Origin: Chloroflexota bacterium
GTDB taxonomy: Bacteria > Chloroflexota > Anaerolineae > Anaerolineales > DRMV01
Length of the DNA stretch: 8,922 bases
Direction of reading: 5' to 3'
NCBI GenBank assembly: GCA_013153135.1
Contig: JAADFA010000110.1
Location: 1 to 8,922 of the forward strand
Part shown: in pieces, positions 1-6,777 of the stretch
Position numbering within the stretch: the first letter of the stretch is position 1
Layout of the letters: the number at the start of each line of letters is the position of its first letter
Made by a program: the position numbers and the translations under genes
Notes under the pieces: generated by a model
What the model was told of the DNA's origin: nothing
The model's database searches: none
Seen by the model: only the letters and a program-made list of their open reading frames with translations

Positions 1-91
1 GTTGGCGATACTTCTTGCTCTTTGCTCCTCGCTTCTTGCTTCCTGCCCTGGGCGCACTGCCGTGCGCCCCTACGGCCGACTACCGACTGTC
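1..91 (+). repeat. Left arm of a 91-bp perfect inverted repeat
   Basis: Bases 1-91 are the exact reverse complement of 8832-8922; with one mismatch at base 92 the match runs to base 97. The arm is pyrimidine-rich on this strand, with CTTCTTGCT present twice (11-19 and 32-40). It contains a hairpin at 50-69, an 8-bp stem GGGCGCAC/GTGCGCCC around a 4-base loop. It ends 21 bases before the start codon of the dehydrogenase gene. Open frame continues through it upstream of that gene, but the reading is low-complexity and has no ribosome binding site, so I treat it as non-coding. Its exact coincidence with the window edge suggests a dispersed repeat at which an assembly stopped. Confidence 0.93.
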
Positions 92-112
92 AACTATACC
101 TCGGAGGTCGCC

Positions 113-952
113 ATGAGCACGTTACGCGTCTTGGTACTCACAGGTGCGTCGCGTGGATTGGGCGAGGCCATTGCGTACGAGGCCGCGCGGCAGGGGTTTG
201 CGTTGGTTTTGAATGCGCGACATACGCCGCGTTTAGTGCGTGTAGCCAAGAAAATAGAGGCATTTGGCGTGCCTGCAACAATCGTTGCTGGGGATATCGC
301 TCTACCTATGACGGCCCGGCGGTTGGCTCAAGCTGCACAGCAGGCTTTCGGCCGGGTGGATGTTGTGGTAAACAACGCGGCCATTATCCAGCCCATCGGC
401 CCCATCGCCCAGCTGGACCCTTATGCCTGGACCTACAACTGGCAAGTCAACGTACTTGGGCCCGCGATGGTGGTGCAGGCGACGTTGCCCATGTTGCGCG
501 CGAGCCAGGGCCGGGTTATCAACATCTCTAGCGGCGCGGGGGTGAAGCCCTATCCATCCTGGGCTCCGTACGCGACCGCGAAGGCGGCGCTCAACCACTT
601 TACCCGCATCCTCGCGGCCGAGGAGCCGACCATTACCGCCCTCGCGTTGCGGCCCGGTGTCATTGATACCGACATGCAGCGCTTCATTCGCGAGCACGGC
701 GCGAGCGCGATGCCGCGCGAGCTATACGAGCGTTTTTTGGCTTACCGCGAAACAGGTCGGCTTGAAGACCCGCGGGATGTCGCGCGGGTGGTTGTGGCTC
801 TCGCGGCCCGTGCGCCGCGCGCATGGAGTGGCGCTTTTCTCTCTTACGATGAGCCGCGCGTTCAAGCCCTCCTTGCCGAACATGAAGAACAGCGGCCCCC
901 CGAGGAGGGCCGCTCGTCTGGGAAGGGAAGGGAAAGCGCTGGTGTTTCGTGA
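113..952 (+). CDS. SDR-family oxidoreductase, benzil/sepiapterin reductase-like
   Basis: This is a 279-residue classical short-chain dehydrogenase/reductase, expected to reduce a carbonyl with NAD(P)H in the cytosol. Visible motifs are the cofactor glycine motif TGASRGLG (10-17), DI (61-62), NNAA (87-90), structural Asn113, and the catalytic set Ser140, Tyr153 and Lys157 (YATAK), followed by RPGVIDTDMQ (180-189). The C-terminal LSYDEPRV (243-250) and the TDMQ...IRE segment recall yeast Irc24-type benzil reductases and sepiapterin reductases; the substrate is not known. The start at 113 is chosen because GGAGG (103-107) precedes it by 5 bases and the Rossmann strand begins at once; the 37 upstream codons lie in the repeat. 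Odd: about 25 charged residues follow the family's usual end and are encoded across a terminator-like hairpin. It is convergent with the protease gene, 20 bases apart. Confidence 0.93.
   Translation: MSTLRVLVLTGASRGLGEAIAYEAARQGFALVLNARHTPRLVRVAKKIEAFGVPATIVAGDIALPMTARRLAQAAQQAFGRVDVVVNNAAIIQPIGPIAQLDPYAWTYNWQVNVLGPAMVVQATLPMLRASQGRVINISSGAGVKPYPSWAPYATAKAALNHFTRILAAEEPTITALALRPGVIDTDMQRFIREHGASAMPRELYERFLAYRETGRLEDPRDVARVVVALAARAPRAWSGAFLSYDEPRVQALLAEHEEQRPPEEGRSSGKGRESAGVS
891..914 (-). terminator. Hairpin, possible intrinsic terminator between convergent genes
   Basis: AGCGGCCC (891-898) pairs perfectly with GGGCCGCT (907-914) around an 8-base loop. Reading on the minus strand, the stem comes about 58 bases after the stop of the protease gene and is followed by GTTCTTC, a weak T-rich tract. 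On the plus strand no T run follows. The hairpin lies inside the dehydrogenase tail-coding region. The stem is certain from the sequence; its role as a terminator is inferred. Confidence 0.45.
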
Positions 953-972
953 CCTCGGCGCCTGTCCTGGGC

Positions 973-1821
973 TTATGGCAACGCGCCAATCACATCAAAG
1001 CTTTCCAGAATCGCGGTCAGCACCTGCTCCACGTCTTGGGTATTGGGATCGATGTTGATCACCACCAGCATGAGGAACGCGGTCGGGTTCTGCTTTGGAC
1101 GTACGGCGAGCACGACCGAGGTTATGCGCCCTGTATCGCCGCAACGCTCCCAGAGGTTATAACGGCCTTCGTACGAAACATCTTCGTACGCGCCGCTATC
1201 GCTTAGAGTGCATGAGGCGAACCAGGTTTGGGTTCCTTCGAGCAGTTGCGCATAGCCACCAATGCGCCCGAAATCGCGGGAAGCGGCCACCCAAACCCCC
1301 GGGCCATTGAGGCTGTTGAAGGCATGGAGGTCTGGCGCCGCGATTACGCTAGCCGCGAGCACCTTGTATTGAGACCCATCCGCTTTGGTCCATGTAGTCT
1401 CCCACTGGCTACCATCCACCTGCGCCGCCCAGGCCGCGGGCACTTTCACGCCGATGGCTTGCGTGTCGTCCGTTACGATGATGAAATCGCCGCCGTTCGC
1501 CGTGGTGCTTGGGTCGCCGGTGTTGGCTGCCGCGGCGTCATCCCCCACCTCCAGGGTGCCGATGACTTCAAGCGCTTGACCCACATTCAGCGTGCCTTCA
1601 AGGATCTCGCCCGTTTTCAACCGCAACACCTTCACCTTGATGGCCGCGTTCGCGTCCCGGCTGGCGAGGATGTCACAATACTCCTTCATAGTGCCCTGCT
1701 GGGCTACCGGGATGTTCTCCATTTCTACCAAAATATCCCCGGGCTGGAGGCCAAGGCGGTCCGATGGTGACCCCGACGCGACCGACATTACCCAGATGCC
1801 AGAGAGCCCATCCGGCAGCAC
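973..1821 (-). CDS. C-terminal half of frameshifted S1C protease: PDZ and C-terminal module
   Basis: This frame continues the protease encoded just upstream, one base out of phase. As an isolated frame it would start at GTG 1821 and give 282 residues. Residues 5-80 are a PDZ domain: IWVMSV, then GSPSDRLGLQPGDILVEM, the usual carboxylate-loop and hydrophobic-groove pattern of HtrA proteins. A Gly/Thr/Asp-rich linker follows (about 93-112), then a module of about 165 residues containing two cysteines (204 and 227, FASC and WERC) that could form a disulfide outside the cytoplasm. I know of similar C-terminal modules on trypsin-like proteases of Chloroflexota but cannot name a fold with confidence. 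The piece has no signal peptide and no catalytic residues, so alone it is unlikely to be exported. A weak GAGG lies 5 bases before the GTG, so internal initiation cannot be excluded. Removing one base near 1831 joins it to the protease half as a 576-residue protein. Confidence 0.8.
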   Translation of the reverse strand: MLPDGLSGIWVMSVASGSPSDRLGLQPGDILVEMENIPVAQQGTMKEYCDILASRDANAAIKVKVLRLKTGEILEGTLNVGQALEVIGTLEVGDDAAAANTGDPSTTANGGDFIIVTDDTQAIGVKVPAAWAAQVDGSQWETTWTKADGSQYKVLAASVIAAPDLHAFNSLNGPGVWVAASRDFGRIGGYAQLLEGTQTWFASCTLSDSGAYEDVSYEGRYNLWERCGDTGRITSVVLAVRPKQNPTAFLMLVVINIDPNTQDVEQVLTAILESFDVIGALP

Positions 1822-2704
1822 AATGGCCTCGGCCGTTGATGCCCAGCCAACGGTATGGCTTGCCTTGGCGCAGCTGCTCCACCACGGGCTGCGCCAGCTC
1901 GCCGGGGATGGCCAGGTTGATGTCCTCCACGTTCTCGCCTGCGTAATTCACGCCTACCACCTGGCCCTGCGGCGTGATCAACGGCCCGCCCGAGTTCCCG
2001 CGCCGTATGCGCGCGTCGTGCAGGTAAACGTAGTCCAACGACGCCCACGAAACATCGCCGACCTCGTGGGTTTTGGAGATAATGCCTTTGGTCAAGGTGT
2101 ACTGCCAGTGATCACCCACGCCGGGGTAGCCCGCTGCATAGACGTCCATACCCACGTTGACCGGGCCTGTGTTCCAGGCGAGGTATACCGGGAACGGTCC
2201 GCCCTCGATCTGAACCACGGCCAGGTCCATGCACTCGGACGCGGCGATTACCCGCGCGGGAAACTCTTTATCCACTTCGCCACCGATATAGGCTTTGAGC
2301 GTCGCGGCGCCGGCTACTACGTGGTTCGTGGTCACCGCGAGGCCTGACGGGTCAATTAAGAACCCGCTTCCGATCCAATGGCCGTTGTAGACCGTGCGCC
2401 CCTCATCTAAGGACGCGTAGGTTCCGCTGGCGATGAATTTGACCACCGCGCTTTCGGCTTCTTGAAAGGAACGAGCCGGTCGACTACCCTGGGTCGCCTG
2501 GAGAACGGGCTGCTTCCTCTCTCCGGTTTGCGCGCCTCCTGGTCGAACGTTAGGACCGGCCGGTTGTGCTGCGGCGTTGGTCACCGTGGCTGCAGTGGGC
2601 TTTTGCGGTACCGGCGCCGGTGTCTTGGGCCCGCCCAGGATGCTGGTGCAGGCGAGCGAAACCGATGATGCCCAGAGAACAAAAAAGAAGAAACGTTGAG
2701 ACAT
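1673..2704 (-). CDS. S1C trypsin-like serine protease, lipoprotein, N-terminal half (frameshifted)
   Basis: This frame encodes the catalytic half of an HtrA/Deg-type serine protease exported to the cell surface. From the chosen start it has a 19-residue lipoprotein signal (MSQRFFFF...VSLAC, lipidated Cys19), a Pro/Ala/Thr-rich linker (about 25-75), and a trypsin domain (about 80-280). His128 (TTNHVV), Asp160 (CMDLAVV) and Ser238 (RRGNSGGPL) form the catalytic triad. Good family sequence ends at about residue 291 (WLGING); the remaining 52 codons are an out-of-frame tail. The start at 2704 is preferred over ATG 2758 because it gives an intact lipobox and has AAGGAGG (2709-2715) 4 bases upstream. 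ATG 2758 overlaps the kinase stop as ATGA and would place 18 polar residues before the signal. The gene follows the sensor kinase by 50 bases on the same strand, so the two are probably cotranscribed. The protein could degrade or sense misfolded surface proteins; that is inference from the family. Confidence 0.88.
   Translation of the reverse strand: MSQRFFFFVLWASSVSLACTSILGGPKTPAPVPQKPTAATVTNAAAQPAGPNVRPGGAQTGERKQPVLQATQGSRPARSFQEAESAVVKFIASGTYASLDEGRTVYNGHWIGSGFLIDPSGLAVTTNHVVAGAATLKAYIGGEVDKEFPARVIAASECMDLAVVQIEGGPFPVYLAWNTGPVNVGMDVYAAGYPGVGDHWQYTLTKGIISKTHEVGDVSWASLDYVYLHDARIRRGNSGGPLITPQGQVVGVNYAGENVEDINLAIPGELAQPVVEQLRQGKPYRWLGINGRGHCAAGWALWHLGNVGRVGVTIGPPWPPARGYFGRNGEHPGSPAGHYEGVL
1826..1842 (-). 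other. Frameshift site splitting the protease gene
   Basis: On the minus strand the protease frame reads RWLGING and then degenerates into RGHCAAGWALWHLG, which is not PDZ-like. The next frame over reads EAIVLPDGLSGIWV, a good PDZ start. Skipping one base, for example the C at 1831 within GGCCGAGGCC, gives WLGINGEAIVLPDG and restores one 576-codon frame ending at 973. The sequence shows no A/T-rich slippery heptamer, so a programmed shift is not indicated. A sequencing or assembly error or a true mutation is more likely. Confidence 0.75.
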
Positions 2705-2708
2705 ACGG

Positions 2709-2715
2709 CCTCCTT
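2709..2715 (-). promoter_or_regulatory. Ribosome binding site of the protease gene
   Basis: AAGGAGG on the minus strand ends 4 bases before ATG 2704. It supports this start, which yields a lipoprotein signal peptide, over the upstream ATG at 2758 that overlaps the kinase stop codon. Confidence 0.7.
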
Positions 2716-2754
2716 GTAAGCAGTAAAATAAGATATTCGAGGATGCTTCCCTGC

Positions 2755-5700
2755 TCATCCGGGGCGGGCAACGCGCGTGGGGGACGAGTCGTTGCTCGTG
2801 CGGCTGGGTTGGTGCACTGGCAGCTCCAGAATAACCGTTGTTCCGTAGCCCAAACGGCTTTCGATGAGCACGCGGCCTCCGTGCAGCTGCACCACGCTGC
2901 GCACCAGCAGCATCCCAAGGCCATAGCGCTGAATGAGTTCGGGCGCGGGCGGTGTTGGGCGGGTGAGGAGCTCTTCAAGTCGAGCTAAGTCTACCGATGC
3001 GATGCCCGTGCCCGTATCCGCGACCACAAAGCGCATCGTCCCCAGCTCGCCTTCTTGGACCAGGAGATGGATCTCGCCATCTGGCCGGTTGAATTTGAGC
3101 GCGTTATCCAGCACTTGGTACAGGGCTAAGTAGAGCAGCTCACCGTCGGCTTCGATGCGCTGTAACTCAGATGGCGTGGGATGCACGTGCAGCTGGATGC
3201 CTCGTTGTCGCGCCAGGGGCTCGATGGCTTCCTGCAGCGCGTGTAACAGCCCATCAACATCCACTGCCTGCACGCGCAAGCCCATCCCCAAATCTGCACG
3301 GCCCATGGCTACCAGAGCCGCGATGCGTTGCCCCATGCGTTCCACCGCGGCTTGCAGCTGGGCCAAGAAGCTGCGCTGCTGCTCGCTCAGCTCGCCAACC
3401 AGTTCGATCATGCGCGCGTAGCCCCGGATGAGGGTGAGGGGATTGCGTAGCTCGTCCCCGATAGCGGTCATAAATTGTGCGCGTAAACGGACGCCCGCTG
3501 ACCCCTCTTGCGGCGGCAGGAGGAGGAGCACGTACTCTGTCCACGGTTCCGCGCCGGCTACGCGTGGGACGGGCAGACGATAACAATCGTAGACCGTTTG
3601 ATGCCAGACTACCGCTTGTGGTCCTTGTTGAGATTCTTCATCCGCTGGGCAACGGTCTTGGAAAGGCAGCTCGCCTTCCCGCAGGCCCATGGCTCGGGCA
3701 CGGTGGTTGAGCCAGCGCGCTCGGCCATCCCTATCCAACAGCGCGAGGGGCACCGGCAGGGCATCGAGCACGGCCAGAAGCCGGTGCCGTTCGGCCTCTT
3801 GTTGTTGTAGAAGGCGCCATCGGGCCAGGGTGGTCTGCCATTGCGCGGCCAAGGTTTTGAGATAAGGTCCTTGCAATTCGGGTGTGGTGCCCTGGGGCCA
3901 CGCCATGACCAGCGCGCCGAGGTAGGTTTGGTTGTCGTACAGGCTAACGCCTAGCACGTCGAGCCCATCCGGGCCCGGGCCACGCCATAAGCGGGCATCG
4001 CGGGTTTGGCCCTCCCGGAAGTATGTCGCGTCCCAGCGCGCGAGGGCTTCGCCGCGGGGGCCCGCGCCCCACGCGCGATATGTCTCGGCTGACGCCTCAG
4101 GGTCCCAAAGCCGTGCATCGGCCACGAGTCGAATGCCCACCGCCGCTTGCGGTAGCGCGGCCCGCAACAACCGCTGAATCCCAGCCTGATCGTAGGGCCA
4201 TAGGCGTTGCAGGCCGAGGACGCTATCGAGGAGCTGCCGCAACCCCTGCACATAGGCTTGCAGGCGTTGGCGCATTACTTCAAAGGCCCGGGTGACTTGG
4301 TGCGTTTCGGCTAGCGTCCCTCCGCGCACGGGGCGTTGGAAGTTGCCCTGGGCCAGCCATTGGGCCTGGGTCTCCAGGTGTTGCAGCTCCAGGTGGAGCT
4401 GCTCGAAATATCGCATCCCGGTCACCAACGCGATTAGACTGGCTAGGCCCGAAAACGCGAGCATTCCGCCCAGGGCCCAGAGCTCGGTATCCAAGAAACG
4501 CTCGTAATCTAAGAAGAAGCCTGGTCGCCACGAGACTTGCGCGGGCCGCGACGCCGGGGCCATGTACACCCAATACACATGCCCCCGGATAGCCATTGGC
4601 ATCCATACGTGGCGTTCTTCAGCCAAGGGCAACGCCATGCCAAGCCAGCCCTCGTAGCCCCGGGAGACCACGGCCAGGCGGTTTTGGTCTCGTTGCAATA
4701 GCCCGCCTACTATCCCGGATTGGGGCAAGGTGTCGAACAAGGTTTGGATGGGCAGGAAGAACGCGTTTAGCCGGGGCCATAAGCGGGCCAGCAGCACCCC
4801 GCGCGGTTGCGCCTGGCTGGGCGCCCAGAGAACGGTTAGCACGCCACGCAAATCTCCGGGTTCGGTGTGGATAACCCACAAAGGCCGTTCAAAGGAATAG
4901 CGTGTGACCGCGCGTAGCGCATCGTCCTCTGCTGGGGTGAGGGTTTGGAAGGCTTCTTGGGAGGAACGGCCTACGCCGATGAGCTGGTGCCGCTGTGTGT
5001 CCCAGAAGGCCAGCGCGGAAAAGAGGGGATCATTTTGCAGGCGCTGGTCCAGCTGACGGCGTACCTCGTCCGGGTCGGCCGGGTCGATTTGGTGATAGAT
5101 ACGCGCAAAGCGACGTTGCACTTCTTGATCTAGCGTTACCGCGTAAGCCTGGACGAAGCGGTTGAGCTGATCCAAGCGGCTCATTTCGCGGATTTGCAGC
5201 ACGTTCTCAATAACAAAGAAGCCCATTAAAGCCAGGGTGATGGATCCGCTAAACAGCGCGGGCAGGAACTGATGCCGGAAGAAAGCTTCCGCGACTGGCG
5301 GCTCGACCGCAGGCGGCAGAGGTTGTAAGAGCCCTTCAAACCACGAGCGCCCTCGACGCACGTGCCGAAACCACACGGTCAGCGTCCAACCCATCCACGC
5401 GAGGAAGACCTCCGCGGCGATTAAGGCGCCATCCCAGAACACCCAAAGCAGCCACGTTGTCGTCGTGTCGATGCCGCGGCCGTTGAGCGCGCTGCCTACC
5501 CAGAGCATCGCCTGCCCCAGGCTTACGAGCAACGCGAGTCCCGCGACACCCAATCCGGTGATGACCAAAGCAAAGATGCTTGCCCAACGGCGCCGCGCGG
5601 CAAGCCACAGACCCAATACCCCCTGCGCGAGGGAGACGTGAACCAAGGGTTGCGCCCAAAACCCTTCCCGCGCGCCAAACAGCAGCGCCAGTCCCGTCGC

Positions 5701-6009
5701 GAAGGCCACGGCCGCGCCAGCCATCTGCCCTGCGCGCAAGGTAACCACCAGCCAGGGTAGCGCGAGCAAGGGGTAAAAGTGACGCCGTACAGGTACATAG
5801 GGTACGACTTCCCCTTGAACCAGGGGCGGGTGCAGGGGGAGGCGCACCCACAGCGCGAGCACCAGCGCGGCCAGGAGTACGGCCAAACGCCAGGCCATCG
5901 CGCGCCAACGTGGCAGGGGCGGGTTCGCGCGGCGCAAGCGCCACATTCCCAATGCCAGCCCCGCAAGCCACACGCCCAAACTGACCAGACTGAGCAATCG
6001 TGATAGCAT
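2755..6009 (-). CDS. Large membrane sensor histidine kinase with Asp in place of the H-box His
   Basis: This is a 1084-residue membrane sensor kinase. In order: about seven hydrophobic segments in residues 5-210; a further membrane segment at about 250-270; an extracytoplasmic sensor region of about 235 residues (275-508) resembling a double-Cache domain; a membrane segment at 511-531; a HAMP-like linker (530-590); a GAF-like region (about 600-735); a PAS domain (about 743-815); then the dimerisation and ATPase domains. The H-box reads FMTAIGDELRNPLTLIRGYA, with Asp852 (codon GAC) where the phosphoacceptor His belongs. The ATPase domain keeps Asn969, DTGTGI (998-1003), GLGM (1030-1033) and GYGTT (1054-1058), although the first N-box Asn is Gln965. 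ATP binding is therefore plausible, but ordinary His phosphorylation is not. The start at 6009 has GGAGG 7 bases upstream and precedes the first membrane helix; the 32 upstream codons lie in the promoter region. No response regulator is adjacent; the protease gene follows by 50 bases. Confidence 0.9.
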   Translation of the reverse strand: MLSRLLSLVSLGVWLAGLALGMWRLRRANPPLPRWRAMAWRLAVLLAALVLALWVRLPLHPPLVQGEVVPYVPVRRHFYPLLALPWLVVTLRAGQMAGAAVAFATGLALLFGAREGFWAQPLVHVSLAQGVLGLWLAARRRWASIFALVITGLGVAGLALLVSLGQAMLWVGSALNGRGIDTTTTWLLWVFWDGALIAAEVFLAWMGWTLTVWFRHVRRGRSWFEGLLQPLPPAVEPPVAEAFFRHQFLPALFSGSITLALMGFFVIENVLQIREMSRLDQLNRFVQAYAVTLDQEVQRRFARIYHQIDPADPDEVRRQLDQRLQNDPLFSALAFWDTQRHQLIGVGRSSQEAFQTLTPAEDDALRAVTRYSFERPLWVIHTEPGDLRGVLTVLWAPSQAQPRGVLLARLWPRLNAFFLPIQTLFDTLPQSGIVGGLLQRDQNRLAVVSRGYEGWLGMALPLAEERHVWMPMAIRGHVYWVYMAPASRPAQVSWRPGFFLDYERFLDTELWALGGMLAFSGLASLIALVTGMRYFEQLHLELQHLETQAQWLAQGNFQRPVRGGTLAETHQVTRAFEVMRQRLQAYVQGLRQLLDSVLGLQRLWPYDQAGIQRLLRAALPQAAVGIRLVADARLWDPEASAETYRAWGAGPRGEALARWDATYFREGQTRDARLWRGPGPDGLDVLGVSLYDNQTYLGALVMAWPQGTTPELQGPYLKTLAAQWQTTLARWRLLQQQEAERHRLLAVLDALPVPLALLDRDGRARWLNHRARAMGLREGELPFQDRCPADEESQQGPQAVVWHQTVYDCYRLPVPRVAGAEPWTEYVLLLLPPQEGSAGVRLRAQFMTAIGDELRNPLTLIRGYARMIELVGELSEQQRSFLAQLQAAVERMGQRIAALVAMGRADLGMGLRVQAVDVDGLLHALQEAIEPLARQRGIQLHVHPTPSELQRIEADGELLYLALYQVLDNALKFNRPDGEIHLLVQEGELGTMRFVVADTGTGIASVDLARLEELLTRPTPPAPELIQRYGLGMLLVRSVVQLHGGRVLIESRLGYGTTVILELPVHQPSRTSNDSSPTRVARPG

Positions 6010-6016
6010 GATGAGG

Positions 6017-6021
6017 CCTCC
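6017..6021 (-). promoter_or_regulatory. Ribosome binding site of the sensor kinase
   Basis: GGAGG on the minus strand lies 7 bases before ATG 6009. It decides the start against the longer frame reaching 6105, which has no comparable site and would overlap the divergent promoter region. Confidence 0.7.
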
Positions 6022-6061
6022 GCGCCAAAGTTCGAGCAAATCCCGTGCCACGTTCAGCTTG

Positions 6062-6067
6062 AGTATA
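6062..6067 (-). promoter_or_regulatory. Candidate -10 element for the kinase-protease unit
   Basis: The minus strand reads TATACT here, one base from the sigma-70 consensus, about 53 bases before the kinase start codon. No convincing -35 hexamer is seen at 16-18 bases upstream. It sits in the only non-coding gap (6010-6135) between the two divergent gene groups, so a promoter is expected nearby. Confidence 0.3.
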
Positions 6068-6100
6068 ACGTCACGCGATAGGCCCAGCGTGGATTTGCAG

Positions 6101-6106
6101 TACAAT
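6101..6106 (+). promoter_or_regulatory. Candidate -10 element for the three-gene plus-strand run
   Basis: TACAAT lies 29 bases before ATG 6136, in the divergent intergenic gap. It is one base from consensus and would give a leader of roughly 20-25 bases containing the GGAGG site at 6126-6130. No good -35 box is visible, so this is a position-based suggestion. Confidence 0.3.
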
Positions 6107-6135
6107 TGCCGCCAGCACCCCTACGGGAGGTGGGC

Positions 6136-6777
6136 ATGGCCGCGGACCGTTGGCTTTTGGTCGCCTTGAGCGCGGTGCTGGCCGTGGGTTACGTTTGGGG
6201 CCTGTGGCTCAACCGCCGTAAAAGTCGTGCTGCGTATCGATGGCTGCGTCAGGGGCTGCGCGCGGTGTGGGGCCGCGAGCCCCAAGGCGCGTGGCTCGGT
6301 AGCATGGCTACCGGTGCCCGCTTGCAACTGCGCGGCGCGCCGCCTTTTCGGCACCTGGAAGTCGCGTTTCTGCTACAGACCCGGGAGCTGTTGCCCCTAT
6401 GGCTGTTCAACCGCCTGCGCGGCAAAGGCGATGATCTGGTAATCCGGGCCCAGCTGCGCGGCGGGGTTCCCGTGGAGTGGGAGCTGCGCCCCGCAGGTCA
6501 CCTCCTCCCGCGCTTGGAGGGCTTTCGAGCCGTGGAGGTGGCCCCGGGCTGGCAGGGCTGGATGGCGCCGCCCGAAGCTCAACCACGGCCTAACTGGTCA
6601 AAGCTGTTAGATCGCTATGGGCCCGCGCTACGCGCAATCTCCTTGCGTCGCGGTCGGCCTCATCTCATTGTGCGCGCGGACCTTTCGCGCCTTATGGCCA
6701 TGGGCCCCGCGGCTGAGTTCTTCGCTGCGCTGCGCGGCCTGTGGCAAGCCGAAAGCGCATCCCAGGAGGCAGCATGA
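6136..6777 (+). CDS. Unrecognised single-pass membrane protein
   Basis: I do not recognise this 213-residue protein. Residues about 5-25 form one hydrophobic helix (WLLVALSAVLAVGYVWGLWL) followed by Arg/Lys residues (NRRKSR), so the protein is probably an N-terminally anchored protein with the rest in the cytoplasm. The soluble part is rich in Arg, Trp and Leu, with a notable block LFNRLRGKGDDLVIRAQLRG (90-109) that alternates polar and hydrophobic residues like beta strands. No catalytic motif or cysteine cluster is seen. The start at 6136 is chosen for GGAGG (6126-6130) 5 bases upstream; a TTG at 6106 in the same frame overlaps the candidate promoter. The gene is first in a plus-strand run, and its TGA overlaps the next start as ATGA, implying translational coupling with the tRNA-editing gene. 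Any role in envelope or translation quality control would be inference from neighbours only. Confidence 0.8.
   Translation: MAADRWLLVALSAVLAVGYVWGLWLNRRKSRAAYRWLRQGLRAVWGREPQGAWLGSMATGARLQLRGAPPFRHLEVAFLLQTRELLPLWLFNRLRGKGDDLVIRAQLRGGVPVEWELRPAGHLLPRLEGFRAVEVAPGWQGWMAPPEAQPRPNWSKLLDRYGPALRAISLRRGRPHLIVRADLSRLMAMGPAAEFFAALRGLWQAESASQEAA

Noticed and set aside
2..112. Extension of the dehydrogenase by 37 N-terminal codons from base 2
   Set aside because: These codons lie in the inverted repeat, read as low-complexity Ser/Leu/Cys/Arg text, have no ribosome site, and precede a good GGAGG-ATG at 113 that begins right at the Rossmann fold.
1592..2347. Plus-strand open frame of about 250 codons opposite the protease
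   Set aside because: It is antisense to a gene with clear catalytic and PDZ motifs, has no recognisable protein features, and is the kind of long shadow frame common in GC-rich DNA.
2705..2758. Protease start at ATG 2758 overlapping the kinase stop (ATGA)
   Set aside because: It would put 18 mostly polar residues before the lipoprotein signal and has no purine-rich site; ATG 2704 has AAGGAGG and an intact lipobox. Kept as a minor alternative.
5336..6028. Second minus-strand open frame of 230 codons within the kinase N-terminal region
   Set aside because: Composition is Arg/Ala/Gly-rich without motifs, and it is out of phase with the membrane-helix frame that continues into HAMP, GAF, PAS and ATPase domains.
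6010..6105. Longer kinase frame starting at 6105
   Set aside because: It adds 32 polar residues, crosses the only divergent promoter gap, and lacks a ribosome site, whereas ATG 6009 has GGAGG at 7 bases and starts with a membrane helix.
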